The notes: generated by a model not told the origin, from the letters alone. Counted from the first letter of the stretch, positions 41,701 through 52,737 are shown. The stretch is DNA of 64,000 nucleotides from Argopecten irradians (GCF_041381155.1 NC_091138.1:20027255-20091254); one strand, 5' to 3'. A program made the numbers and translations.

Positions 41701-42810
41701 TGGTGCCGGGCCCCGGTCAGACGTTGACTCACGATAATTTTAGGCTGTGAAAAAGAAAATTATACAATGGACAATATATCAACAATGAAAATTAACAACA
41801 AGAGGCCCAGAGGGCCTGTCTCGCTCACCTGTTTTTTGTTGTTTTTTTTCTTTTGAGTAGTTCTGTAATTTAGTAATTAGTGATTCAAAAATCACAAAGA
41901 CCACAATTGAAAAAATAGCAAAATTGCCCCCATGATTTGTTTAATTTTGAATCCCAATCATATAATGATGCTATAGATATACCATACGAATATGCTATCC
42001 AATACATCGTTTCAGAGAGAAATTAATTCATATGAAAATAGTTGCCTAATTAACCTTTTTGGCCCGCACCTAAGGCCCCAGGGGGTCAGCTCTATCATTT
42101 TTACGATTTTGAATCCCCACCCTCTAAGGATGCTACCATTGCATTATGAGTGCTATCCCATGCTTCGGACCAGGTGAGCTAATAACTTTCAAAAAGTTTA
42201 TTTTTCAAAAAGGCTACCATGGCATCTATCTTTGACCTGAATATGAGACAAATTTTGGAAAATGTTGAACAAATATAGTAGTAGATTGGATTCCAAATGA
42301 TGAAACATGAGAAATAATGTGAAAGCTGATAGAATAATACTGAAGGAGGCATGGTGACCATCCAGGTCGGGTTATCCTATTCCGTCTTTACAGAGTTAGC
42401 TCCCTTGCGGGTAGGTATCAATTGTTATGTCATTATTTTGTGAGTGCAATTCACGTCGTTTTCTCCGAAAAGTATGACGTTACACTAGCAAACATATGAC
42501 GTCATAATCAACACCTACCCACAAGGGCAGATAACTCTGTAATATGCAAATACAGAATAGTGTTACACACACTAACTGATACTAAGTGGCAGACATATAT
42601 ACAGGAATTATATAAATATAACAGGCTGAATATATACGATATAGAAACATACAATATACAGTCCTGATGTATGTTATATATGACATCTACATATATAAGC
42701 AACTGCTTGATTATAGAATATTTTTCATTACCCAGTACGACTAGCCTAAAAATCTTCCTTACCTCAGGATCCATCTCTTTCAGGGTCAAATCTTCCATTA
42801 CTTCTGTCAT
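20721..42810 (-). CDS. Multi-exon gene for an unrecognised multi-pass membrane protein
   Basis: Twenty-four coding exons join in one frame: 42763-42810, 40250-40327, 39398-39520, 38937-39064, 38368-38473, 37766-37883, 37195-37292, 36921-37001, 36483-36567, 35710-35811, 35152-35183, 34642-34735, 34183-34274, 33691-33771, 33339-33458, 32762-32959, 29493-29618, 29079-29168, 23152-23266, 22786-22942, 22225-22289, 21678-21812, 21174-21322, 20721-20833. Phases match at every junction, giving 844 codons. The start is the first AUG (MTEVMEDL), just after an acceptor at 42,831. Residues 1-528 look soluble and mostly helical. From about residue 545 there are five likely membrane segments (near 550-580, 655-680, 692-710, 715-735 and 738-760), followed by a conserved-looking stretch (RRIAGPGLASNYFF) and a charged helix. 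I do not recognise the family and assign no function. Exon 3 ends in a GC donor (AGG|GCAAGC) or an alternative weak GT donor. Exon 24 ends at CAG|GTAGGA, which could also be read as a stop (AGG TAG). No AATAAA follows closely, so I favour splicing to exons not found. Confidence 0.85.
21520..21616. repeat. Tandem duplication, ~49-bp unit, 2 copies
   Basis: GGTTTATTTGAATTTTTTTA is followed by a copy ending CATGAGGGATTTTGAATGTT; both copies lie in the intron between exons 22 and 23 of the minus-strand gene. Confidence 0.75.
22548..22684. mobile_element. Fold-back MITE in an intron
   Basis: The left arm (GTAAAAAGAGTGAGTTCTTT and TAAACTTAGTATTTATTCAA) is matched in inverted orientation by the right arm (ACTCACTCTTTTTACGTACT and AATATTAAGTTTA). 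Arms of about 60 bp meet around a short centre, so the element is nearly all hairpin. It sits between exons 20 and 21. Confidence 0.7.
23211..29014. repeat. 92-bp tandem array (~63 copies) containing a splice acceptor and half an exon
   Basis: The 92-bp unit, read on the plus strand, starts CTGAGGCGTGAACACAGAGT and ends TTACTTAGCTACAACAGC. On the minus strand each unit holds AATTGTATTATTACAG|GGGAAG, which is the 3' splice site of exon 19, plus about 55 bp of that exon (encoding YRSTRSITQTLCSRL), followed by a tail with an in-frame TAG. The left-most copy is the genuine exon 19 boundary (23,152-23,266); the others fill essentially the whole 5.8-kb intron 18. Most copies are nearly identical, differing at a handful of recurrent C/T and A/G sites, which indicates recent homogenisation. 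Short damaged patches occur near 23,480-23,570, 25,870-25,940, 26,200-26,260 and 28,880-28,950. Confidence 0.95.
29705..29817. mobile_element. Fold-back MITE in an intron
   Basis: Inverted arms of about 30 bp begin ATTATGGCCTGTTTGAGAGG on the left and ATTATGGCCTGTTTAAAAGG on the right (reverse complement). The interior folds further, because ATTGTCGAGGGATGG is matched by the inverse of CCCATCACGAGACAAT. It lies between exons 16 and 17. Confidence 0.75.
30236..32140. mobile_element. ~1.9-kb non-autonomous DNA transposon candidate
   Basis: Both ends carry TAGTCCAGTAAA in inverted orientation (30,236 onward and back from 32,140). A subterminal pair, AAAAAAGTCGCCA near 30,345 and its inverse TGGCGACTTTTTT near 32,036-32,048, supports a single symmetrical element. 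No transposase-like ORF is visible, and the interior is AT-rich with a 44-bp duplication at 30,786-30,874. It is inserted between exons 16 and 17. The superfamily is not clear. Confidence 0.5.
30786..30874. repeat. Tandem duplication of 44 bp
   Basis: TAGATTTTTGGCAAAACACC followed by CATTTTG is present twice in a row with three differences. Confidence 0.85.
33155..33330. mobile_element. MITE fragment abutting a splice donor
   Basis: The left end reads ACAGATAAACCTGTCTATAA and CGACCATCCATAGGACAGAG; the right end, reversed, reads TACTGTACAAACCACCTTAT. Repeats beginning CCTGTCTATAACGACC are common in mollusc DNA. The element ends about 10 bp from the donor of exon 15 (33,338). Confidence 0.5.
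35941..36122. mobile_element. MITE in an intron
   Basis: The left end TTACAGAAAAACATGTTTAT continues AACAACCATG, and the reversed right end reads TACAGTAAAGCATGCTTATA then ACAA. The imperfect terminal inverted repeat is about 25 bp. It may be distantly related to the element at 33,155. It lies between exons 9 and 10. Confidence 0.55.
36671..36831. mobile_element. Degraded MITE, same family as 42,377-42,560
   Basis: The right end reversed (TATTCCGTCTTTGCATATTA) matches the ends of the better-kept copy at 42,377-42,560, and the left side retains the subterminal ATTATCTCC...AATAGGTATC part. The outermost left repeat is lost. It lies between exons 8 and 9. Confidence 0.55.
37290..37455. repeat. 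48-bp tandem repeat spanning an exon/intron boundary
   Basis: Three full copies of a unit containing CAGAATATCTAATACAAATT and ATAAATACCTCATGTTATCA follow a related sequence at the 3' splice site of exon 7 (AGGATATCTAAAACAAAATA). The unit therefore includes the polypyrimidine/AG region and about 15 bp of the exon start, giving minus-strand decoys such as TATTAG|ATATTCTGATTGG beside the genuine TTTTAG|ATATCCTTATTGG. Confidence 0.75.
40680..41110. repeat. Probable dispersed repeat
   Basis: The phrases TTGCCACCAAATTTTTATTT and TGACCTTCGACCTTGGATGT resemble a dispersed mollusc repeat built around 'gaccttgacctt'. The ends cannot be set from this copy alone. It lies in intron 1 of the minus-strand gene. 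Confidence 0.3.
41606..41713. mobile_element. Fold-back MITE, 108 bp
   Basis: The left arm GGGCCTGGCACCATAAAACT then TTCTCAG is mirrored on the right (reversed GGGCCCGGCACCATAAAACT then TTCTCAG). A further inverted pair (ACTCAA and TTGAGT) is inside, so the element is almost entirely hairpin. Confidence 0.8.
41798..42182. repeat. Mollusc 'gaggcccagagggcct' element
   Basis: The left end AACAAGAGGCCCAGAGGGCC then TGTCTCGCTCACCTG and the right end CGGACCAGGTGAGCT are the termini of a repeat that I know from many bivalve sequences. Inside, GGCCCCAGGGGGTCAGCTC and GAATCCCCACCCTCTAAGGA are shared, in opposite orientation, with the repeats around 49,600-50,090. Confidence 0.6.
42377..42560. mobile_element. 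MITE with ~55-bp terminal inverted repeats
   Basis: The left end CTATTCCGTCTTTACAGAGT then TAGCTCCCTTGCGGGTAGGT matches the reversed right end (CTATTCTGTATTTGCATATT then ACAGAGTTATCTGCCCTTG). The centre contains TGACGTCAT-like sequence. It lies in intron 1, upstream of exon 2. A degraded relative is at 36,671-36,831. Confidence 0.8.
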
Positions 42811-43629
42811 CTTATTATTTCAATGTTTACCTGGAAATTTAATGAGTAATTTAGATTTCAAAAATATAAAAAAAATTATTCAATTACCATCTATAAGGCT
42901 GTTCTCAACTTAACTCTACATACTTAACTCTACATTCAAGAATGTACACAGTTATGTAATTTATACAAGAATTTCTGATTATATACAATTTGTTTTACGC
43001 AATAAACCGGTATATTAAGAAACTCTAGGACAGAAGACATACCAATGAGATGACATGAAACACAACCTACTTATTGATGGCAAAGTATTTGGCCTATGTG
43101 GGTTTATTTTCTGTATTTTTTTTATATTGAATGGTATTTCTGAACCTACAATATTATTTTGACATACCTGGTAAGTATTAAACTTCTTACATGTTGATTG
43201 GTTATCTTTATTGTATTGATACTTGAGTAAATTTAATGCAGAACAATATCAACATGTATTTGTATAACTAACTGTATCATATAATATCTTATTATTCTTT
43301 TTTAGACCTATATTTAGAACCAACTTTGCTCTGCATGTAAATATTTATCAAATAAGGAAGTTTTTACAAGTTGTTAACTTTAAACTTGATAAATAAAATC
43401 TATCATTAAATGTACAGATACTTAACACATAATCTTGTAGTAATATTGAAGCATAAACGGATATCATTACTACTTCATCATAAGTGATACATGTATTCAC
43501 AATAAGCAGCATATCTGATTTTCCTAATAATTATGGAAAAATGTGGCCGTGAATCATATCCCAGAAAATAGGTGATTTTTGGAAAATGAAAGTTAATCTA
43601 GCCAAAGTTTTAACTAACTTCCTGAAAAA

Positions 43630-44000
43630 CAAGAGCTGTTAGAGAACAGCAAAGCTCGCCTATTCAGTTCAACATTATGACTTAAGCTTAAACAATTGAC
43701 AAAACAGAAACTTGCTCAAAAACTTAAACGTGAAATGGGACGCCAATGCCAACGCCGACGCCGGGGTGACAACATTAGCTCCCCCTATTTTTCGAATAGG
43801 CGAGCTAAAAATTGACAAAATAGAAACTTGCTAAAAAACTTTAACGTGGAAATATAACAAATTAACAGACTCAAAAAACCCCTAAAGGGCCCAAAATTGG
43901 TTGTATTATCACGTTCAGCATCCATACACATTAGGAAAATAAAATCATAAACATTTATGATGACTTAAGCTTAAACAATTGACGAAACAGAAACTTTTTT
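43630..44000. repeat. Mollusc dispersed repeat with internal duplications
   Basis: It begins CAAGAGCTGTTAGAGAACAG and includes GCTCGCCTATTC (43,654-43,665) and its inverse GAATAGGCGAGC (43,794-43,805), and a run of GACGCCG-like triplets. The phrase TTAAACAATTGACAAAACAG occurs about three times (near 43,690, 43,815 and 43,970), so truncated copies are nested or tandem. Confidence 0.55.
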
Positions 44001-44244
44001 CAGCTATTATCATGCACTATAGGTATATATGAGAACTGCATGCGATTCTCCAAAAACATACACCTAGGCCTGTGGTTCAACCACTTTTGTTATTAATTAA
44101 AGTTTATAAGTTTTAACCAGTGAAAAACTTTGGTGCCAATGTCATTGCAAACACAAACAAGCACAGAGTAAATTCATGGATCTCAGAGTGATTCAACAAT
44201 AAACCATTGCTGAGTGCAGAATATTTATATTAATTTACCTAATC

Positions 44245-44425
44245 AGTGCCTCCGCCAGGTATCAAACTCAGAACCTCTGGCTTACTAATATACTAGTCAG
44301 ACACTCAACTCCTAGTCAAATTTTTATATAAATTTAATTGCTGTGTTTGGTCCGGATCAGCCAAGGATCAAACTCGGAACCTCTGGAGTGCAAGTCCGAC
44401 TCAACCAAACGAGCTTAAGAGAACT
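44245..44425 (-). repeat. Two degraded tRNA-SINE heads
   Basis: Two minus-strand box B-like stretches (from CAAACTCAGAACC near 44,263 and CAAACTCGGAACC near 44,370) are each followed by a decayed box A side. Neither could be a working tRNA. Confidence 0.4.
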
Positions 44426-44967
44426 TCTCCCTAGCCAAAAGGTATACTGCAGCTAGTATTTGTCAGGATTGGAATAAGAACATTTAAAATTTAAGTTTCA
44501 GATTCCTGTACAAGTGCCCAGGCCAAAAAATCACTATGCAGTTCTCCAGCTTGTCAAGCCAACCATCAATGAATATGCATTCTGTACCAGAAAAATGTTA
44601 ACATACATGTAACTCTACTGGTTGTTTGAATGTCCTTATCCTACATATCAAATATATGTGTTGTTAGATTTGATTAATGACCAGGCTTTTAGCCTAATCT
44701 GCATTAATCAAAAGGGGGTTTTAATTAAAGAATATATTTTATTTTATGTATATATGCAGCCTGATCCATTTAAGGACATACACATGTATGTACAATGTAT
44801 CAAAGAAAGATAGAGTTGTCATAAAATAAAACCTATCAAACACTGACAAACAGTACAGCCAATTCCCAGCAACTGCTCAACATATATATGATTTTATCTC
44901 ACGTACTGCCTGGTTCAGGGAAATTGAGCAGGGAGCTGGCTGGATGGAGCATCATGTGACAAAGTAC

Positions 44968-45048
44968 AGTCAGACTCAGTTGGTAGGGCATCGGGCTAGT
45001 GATCACAGGTTCTGGGTTAGAGCCAAAGTCTAGCCACTAAATATTCTT
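44968..45048 (+). repeat. Degraded tRNA-SINE head
   Basis: CAGTTGGTAGGGCATCGGGC followed by GGTTCTGGGTTAGAGCC matches, with several changes, the two better copies at 45,328 and 45,558. Confidence 0.5.
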
Positions 45049-45324
45049 CTCCCTCAATTGGTAATTTGTCAGTATAACCTTTAACTAGTATTCAGTCATA
45101 GCACCTTAATCTAATAGGTCCTGTGATGTCAGGATTTCAACCCATCTAAGGCCAACTTTTCAACAGTTATTCTATTTCCTTTGTTCCAAGCAATATGACA
45201 TACACAGTTGAGGATGCAATATTATTGAATATAGCAAGATCGTCAGAATATAAATCTATAAACTCTGATCTTACAGTCAAGAACATGTAGTGTAGGGGCC
45301 TGGATTGCATGGACATAGTTGATC

Positions 45325-45540
45325 ATTGGTGACCAGTTAGCTCAGTTGGTAGAGCACTTGGCTAGTGTTCAGAGGGTCCCGGGTTCGAATCCCAGTCTGG
45401 CCGCTACATTTTCTTCTCTTCTGTTACAGAAATGGCACCCAACTAAATAACCCAAGGTGGTGGTGTTTGTAAGGGTATTGTATGTCTTCAATGGTGAAGA
45501 CTTCGAGAAAGGAGGGATGAGTGTATAGAGTAGCGGCATT
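45325..45540 (+). repeat. tRNA-derived SINE, copy 1
   Basis: A good box A (TAGCTCAGTTGGTAGAGC) and box B (GGGTTCGAATCCC) are followed by GTCTGGCCGCTACATTTTCT and a body running to the next copy. The acceptor and D arms nearly pair, but the anticodon stem does not, so this is a SINE head and not a functional tRNA gene. Confidence 0.75.
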
Positions 45541-45549
45541 TGACTGGGT

Positions 45550-45680
45550 CGATCATCAGTGACCAGGTAGCTCAGTCGTTAGAGCACTCGGCTATAGGCC
45601 TAGTGTTCGGAGGTTCATGGGTTCGAATCCCGGTCTGGCCGCTACATTTTCTCCTTTCCTGTTTCAAAAGTATCATTGTG
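45550..45680 (+). repeat. tRNA-derived SINE, copy 2
   Basis: The same head as the preceding copy (GACCAGGTAGCTCAGTCGTT and GGGTTCGAATCCCGGTCTGG), with a 10-bp insertion after box A (CTATAGGCCT). Both copies are preceded by GATCAT...TGACCAG, so they are a direct pair about 225 bp apart. Confidence 0.75.
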
Positions 45681-45947
45681 ATCAAGCTCAAGATTTGCCA
45701 GTACTCTTCCCTTCTTGGTTAAGTTCAGATGAATTTGGAGTTTTCGTGTAATTAAATCATTATTATATTGACCAACTCTGTTGACACCAAGGCAATGATT
45801 ATTGTTTTAGAAATGTGCACATGCACTTTCTTCCAACTGTGCAATGAAAACAAACACGGCAACTTAGCCAATTCATTCAGATTTTCAATAAACCCTGCCA
45901 CAAAAAAAACTTCTGTGATAAATTAACACAACCTTAATTAAACTTAC

Positions 45948-46105
45948 CGTCACTTAATCCGGAGCATAAATGCAATAGAACTTCACAACATAATGTAACC
46001 GTAATTCATGTTTACATTTAGTTTGACAGTATGCATCTTTCGTTTCTCCATCTCTAATCTCGTCAAATCTCGGATACAGCGCGATGAAAACGAGAACCTT
46101 CCGTT
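45948..46105 (-). other. Probable non-coding first exon of the minus-strand gene
   Basis: A strong minus-strand donor (GACG|GTAAGTTT at 45,947) closes a GC-richer stretch that runs back to the RPS2 start region. It contains a short upstream ORF (from about 46,057, 23 codons including stop) unless transcription starts inside it. The link to the coding exon at 42,763-42,830 is inference from the matching acceptor there. Confidence 0.45.
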
Positions 46106-46200
46106 AAACTTCCTTTTCCGGTTTAATCACGTAAGCGAGGACACGCTATCCATTTTAGCTCCCGCAAATCCTGTCTCTAACGATGCAATCAGTTATAAAA
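46075..46200. promoter_or_regulatory. Probable bidirectional promoter of RPS2 and the minus-strand gene
   Basis: The region between the two divergent transcription units is unusually GC-rich for the window. It contains minus-strand ETS-like sites (CCGGAAAAGGAAG, 46,109-46,121), and on plus the pyrimidine tract CTTCCTTTTCC that begins a ribosomal-protein TOP leader. No TATA box is evident, which is usual for ribosomal protein genes. Confidence 0.5.
46109..46130 (+). other. RPS2 non-coding exon 1 with 5' TOP tract
   Basis: The sequence CTTCCTTTTCCGGTTTAATC ends at a donor (CAC|GTAAGC at 46,131). The next exon starts after AAATGCAG at 46,311. Metazoan ribosomal protein mRNAs start with a C followed by pyrimidines (TOP), which couples their translation to growth signalling; the tract here fits that rule. 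The exact start site is inferred. Confidence 0.5.
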
Positions 46201-46323
46201 TTTTATCACTTTATATATTAAACGTTTAAATAAAACATTATTTTAATGTTTCCATAAATTTTGCCAAAATAGATTGTTATTTAACATTAAAACTTTTAAT
46301 TCAAATGCAGCTAGATATCACCA

Positions 46324-48323
<2,000 letters not shown>

Positions 48324-48381
48324 TCGAGGGACTTGCTCAAGCATGCCACAGCTGCTCTAGTTTAGCATTGTGTAATGTCTG

Positions 48382-48387
48382 AATAAA
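48382..48387 (+). terminator. RPS2 poly(A) signal
   Basis: AATAAA lies 59 bp after the RPS2 stop codon, within TCTGAATAAACTGAG. The short 3' UTR is typical of ribosomal protein genes. Confidence 0.85.
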
Positions 48388-48483
48388 CTGAGAGTTGGCA
48401 TCGATAAATATTTGTATGTTGTCTGTTACTGATTACCACAGGAGCTTGGTATTCTGTCAATGAATAGCATAAATATATAAACT

Positions 48484-48662
48484 ACCGTATTCGACCCAAT
48501 AAGCGCCCAGGGTGCTTAAAAAATTATGAAAATGAAAAGCTGCTAATAATTCAAAATTATTATAAATCTATAATGTTTTGTGTAGTTTTGGTCTTTATTT
48601 ATGCCTGGGAAATTAAAATTGAGGCCTCAAAAAGGGGCAGGCGCTTATTTGGTCGAATACGA
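48484..48662. mobile_element. MITE directly downstream of RPS2
   Basis: The left end ACCGTATTCGACCCAATAAG then CGCC is mirrored on the right (reversed TCGTATTCGACCAAATAAGC then GCC). Terminal inverted repeats are about 25 bp; the interior is AT-rich without an ORF of its own. It starts about 95 bp beyond the RPS2 poly(A) signal. Confidence 0.75.
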
Positions 48663-48699
48663 TATGTAGGGATATATTTTATATATTATTGCCAGAATG

Positions 48700-49290
48700 T
48701 CAAGTTCCTGTGGTTACTTCATATGAGTTTACTTGAGGTCATTGTCTTTTATTGGGGCTTTTCATCTGTGGTCCTTCTGTCTGTTAATAATTCTTGCTAC
48801 AGCTGTTTCTCAGAAAGTACTGAAGGGATCTTTCTCAAATTTCATATAGAAGTTCTCCTAGGCCCCTAGTTGTGCATTTTGGGACCAATTGGTCAACAAA
48901 ATGGCCGCCAGACAGCTATCTTGGATTTTGATAGTTGAAGCTTGTTGCCACTTTCTCAAAGTACTGAAGGATCTTTCTCAAATTTCATAATGTAGTTAAA
49001 ATTTGAAAAGCAGAGAAAAGATCCCTCTTTTGTTTGTCGGACATAGATCATTGGTTGGTGGGTGCCCAAGATCCCTAATTTTAATAAATGGAAATTTGTT
49101 TCTGCTATCATGATCTGTCTCAAATTTTATATGTAGGATGTTGTCAAAGTTTGAAAAGCAGAGAAAAGATCCCTCTCCATTGTTGGACGTACATCATTCT
49201 TTGGTGGGCGCCAAGATCCCTCTGGGATTTTTTGTTCGTAATCTTCATAAAAATCTTGAATTTATTTTCAGTCATATTTAAAGAAAAACT
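48700..49290. repeat. Dispersed mollusc repeat, internally duplicated
   Basis: TACTGAAGGGATCTTTCTCA then AATTTCATA occurs twice (near 48,818 and 48,961), and TTTGAAAAGCAGAGAAAAGA then TCCCTCT occurs twice (near 49,001 and 49,149). The phrase CAAAATGGCCGCC is typical of this repeat type in bivalves. The ORFs over it are shadows. Confidence 0.55.
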
Positions 49291-49594
49291 ATTCTCTAAC
49301 TTTATTTATTAACAAGCTTAAAATCTGAAGGTTATTACTTTGAATAAGACAAAAAAATGTTTAGCTGCAACAAATCGATATTAAAATAGGACAAAATTTC
49401 TTCTCTTAGTAATTTATGTAATGCTAATAAGACTTGTGATTATGAAGGTCATGGATATTCTACCAGAGGGTCACAAAAATGTATTTTTCTCTCGTACCTC
49501 GATGATTTCTTGCAAATTTCCAAAGGACGAGTTAAGCTTGTGCATTTGAGCGTTTGTCAATAATTAACTTCTTCATAACTGCTGCTTAAAATTG

Positions 49595-50140
49595 AACAAT
49601 TTGATTGGTAGCATCCTTATGGGGTACTGACTGAAAGTTGTACAAATGCTTGGGCTGAGGTAATCCAATAATATTAGATGTCGATATTGAGAAACTTCTG
49701 ACTGGCAATATCGGACCCCAATATGAGTCTTTGCAAGTTCCTCGATTGTTCGAGGTTAGACGCGACGTAATGATCAAAAGTGTCACGTCGTGCTATACCT
49801 CTAACATTATTGTTGGAATAGGCTGAGGGGCGGTGCCAACACTGGTCAATTTTGCCGTTTTCATATTTATAAATGACTTATCTGAAACTAAGTATTGGAT
49901 AGCATCACTGTGGGATGGGGATTCAAAATTGTACAAATTGTGGGGCTGACTCCCAAGGGGTCAATTTGGCTATTTCCATACACTCGTATTGCAATGGTAG
50001 CATCCTTATGGGTGGGGATTCAAAATTGTTAAGTGGTAAGGTCAAAAGGGTCAAATTTGCTATTTCATATTGTAAGAGTTTTTATGATAATTACTTAATA
50101 AACCAAGTGAGTGATGGAGATCCTGTGAGCCTCTTGTTGA
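49595..50140. repeat. Dispersed mollusc repeat with several modules
   Basis: The module GATGGGGATTCAAAATTGTA followed by CAAATTGTGGGGCTGAC and GGGGTCAATTTGGCTATTTC recurs in whole or part near 49,610, 49,910 and 50,000. It relates, in opposite orientation, to the inside of the element at 41,798-42,182. Confidence 0.5.
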
Positions 50141-51089
50141 TATAGGGTTGAAAAACCAGATCGATTCTTCATACATGAAATTTGCGTAAAATTTATAACG
50201 CAAATCCCATTGTATGCATCTTTTATAGTAAAACAAGCCTAGTTTCTGGAAAAATGTTAATATTTTAGTAGTAGTAATTACAGAGTAAATGGTAATTTTG
50301 ATGAGGTCATGAGGCTGTATTGCACGAAACCAGCTTGTATTGCACCCGTATGCATAAGAGTATAATGAAATATAGCACACTTATCATAATTTTTCATGGA
50401 GTTAATTAGTTCATGCAGAAAAAGACGTTACTGTAATGTATTGCCCTGGTGAGGGGATATATTGCCGCTATTTAAATTGACGTCATTATTGTTGGGACCA
50501 CAATTAAGATATCAGCCATTCTATTGCTAATCCTAACATAGATGTGAGCCCGTAACGCCTCGCTGGTATTATAGGCATCCCCCACCCTTGTGTGATCCGG
50601 ACTCGCCAATGTAGTCTAGCTAAGAATAGTTTTTACAGAGTTATTTCCCATTACTAGTGCCACAACTCCATAAGTAAGGCCACTATATGATTAATGATGG
50701 GTTATTGATCATCTTGTCTGTAAACAATTTTCTCAGTAAGTACTGATATTTAGGTTTCCCGTGGGACACCAGGTGGCCGACAGACAAGTACTGAAATTTC
50801 TATCGTATTATATACGTAGGCTTTTATTGGACCTTATTTGCACAAAACACTGAAATACCAATTAATTGGCCATAGACCTCTAGATCCTATTGCTCTCGAA
50901 ATCGAGTCCAATTGTGTTTAGTTTTGAGAAAATTCGTTACTGAATAAATTACAAGAGGTGACCTACTGCTGATTTCAAAGGTTTAAATAGTTTCTTAAAT
51001 TGTGTGGAAAACTAGGTCTGAAATACAGTACCTGAAAAAATGAAAGTTATCACTACTGATCCACAGGTATATGAGAATCCGTTACAGGT
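50141..51089. other. Stretch without a supported gene
   Basis: No splice-linked coding sequence seen. A short stretch near 50,635-50,660 (TTACAGAGTTATTTCCCAT) may be a scrap of the MITE family at 42,377. Confidence 0.35.
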
Positions 51090-51674
51090 TATATAATTTT
51101 GGACCCACCAGGGTGCCTTTTAACAGACCGTTTTTAGACGTTTTAGAGGTCTAGATCAAAATTCATCCCCTTCGTATTGCGTTCGTGATTCCATTGAGTC
51201 CATTGTCGCCGATGCTTGACAAAGAAGACACGAACAGCCAAGATGTCCTCTCGATTACCTTACGAAGGGCAAGATGGACACACGAATTCAACACGAAAAT
51301 GAAACTTCGCGTGGTGTTCTGATAATGTTTTGGCATGCCAAATATTTGGCGTCACTCACTAAGTTACTGCCGAAGCCTGAGAAACTTCCCAGGCGATCAT
51401 ACGATAGCTAAAGCATAGGTGTTTGGCTAAAGATGCTCTCACGAATGACCCAATGCGCTCACGATTAGCGCCGAATTTGACATTTTTCTTTTTCGTGTGT
51501 CCATCCTGTGTCAAAATCGGGACAGTGTGACGCCAGTATTAGCGACTAAAAAATCACATTTCTAGCACGTCATACAAAGAACTATGTAGAGTATGATTTT
51601 AACCTATTTTTGATCTGGACCCCTAAAGCGTCTAAAATGGTCTTAGGGCACTCTGGTGAGTCCATAATTATATA
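51090..51674. mobile_element. 585-bp non-autonomous DNA transposon with ~70-bp inverted ends
   Basis: The left end TATATAATTTTGGACCCACC then AGGGTGCC is mirrored by the reversed right end (TATATAATTATGGACTCACC then AGAGTGCC), and the similarity continues through TTTTAGACG and GGTC...AGATCAAAA. An inner inverted pair, GATGGACACACGAA and TTCGTGTGTCCATC (near 51,272 and 51,497), gives a nested fold. The interior is GC-richer than the flanks and has no long ORF. Confidence 0.75.
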
Positions 51675-52682
51675 AACTGTAACTAAATCTTAGACCCTGT
51701 GGCTGGTACTAGGCCTATTGCAAAGGACACAAACGATGGTATTTAGGTTTCAATTACTGTAAGATATCTCTCAAGTTTTATGTTTGGAGAATAGATGTGC
51801 AGTCACGGTTTTCAAATGGAAGGATATATTTGTAAGACGTCGAGGTATGAGAGAAAATCCCACTTTCATAGCCAAGTTTTGTTGACAGTCGTACCACGGA
51901 GTAGTAGTAATATTGCCATAGGCGTGTTCCTATAGGATCACTTGGCAGATCCAGACAATGATAAATCACTACCACCTTCAATAAACTACCACTTCTAAAC
52001 AACAACAAAAAACTGTAGTGATGAACATCGATTTCATTTTCAAAGTCGATAATCGTAATGTAAAATCGGTTTTTGTAGGAAATAATTGTATCGTTCAGGC
52101 AATAGTATTATCGTTGTTAGATATTCTGTCCGCGATATTGTAATTTGCTTTGTTTCTTATACCGTATTTCTGTACTTTTTATACTGTAACCAAACCAATC
52201 TTATTAAAATCAATTACACCGTTACGGTAACGGAGAGTAGTAGTCTGGATATCAAAAATAGGGTTTTTAATCAGATTGGTAACCAAACATATACATACAT
52301 GTATACGTTACCAAATTGTAAAATGGAATGCGTTTGAAATGTTACATTCACATTATGTTAGTTAACACAATTCTATTGAATATGATACCACCCTGAGTGG
52401 ACCTGTATATTCTATCAGGACACGTTGTCTTTTACTCATTTTACTTATTGCATTAAATGTCGTTCCGTTGCATATGGAGTTACTTTTTGGGCGATAAAAC
52501 ACGGAGCGTTTTCAAACATTTAAAAATATTTCCTCAAATGAAGAATTTAACTAAACCCCAGAAGAAAAAGGTTTTAATCCAGTGCTTTACGAAATCATTT
52601 TATGTGGAGGAAGAAACCTTATAGACCAAATGAATGAATTAAGATTAATGATGTATCTAGACACACATAATAAGACAACATG
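51675..52682. other. Stretch without a supported gene
   Basis: Only short ORFs (up to 83 codons) with no recognisable product; it is the region beyond the 3' end of the actin gene. Confidence 0.4.
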
Positions 52683-52688
52683 TTTATT
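52683..52688 (-). terminator. Actin-gene poly(A) signal
   Basis: TTTATT on plus is AATAAA on the minus strand, about 50 bp beyond the actin stop codon. Confidence 0.7.
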
Positions 52689-52737
52689 TACGAACTCTGT
52701 CAGTCACAAAAATAAAGCAAAAATATTACAAAAGGCA

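Larger units (their letters stand above)
42831..45947 (-). other. Inferred 5'-UTR intron rich in repeats
   Basis: The coding start at 42,810 is preceded by an acceptor (AAATTTCCAG|GTAAAC at 42,831), so a 5' leader exon must lie upstream. The nearest good donor on this strand is ACG|GTAAGT at 45,947. The interval holds mostly SINE pieces and dispersed repeats. Inference only. Confidence 0.45.

Noticed and set aside
45328-45403. Functional tRNA gene
   Set aside because: Box A and box B are good and the D and T arms form, but the anticodon stem does not pair, and the same head with the same non-tRNA body recurs at 45,558, so it is a SINE.
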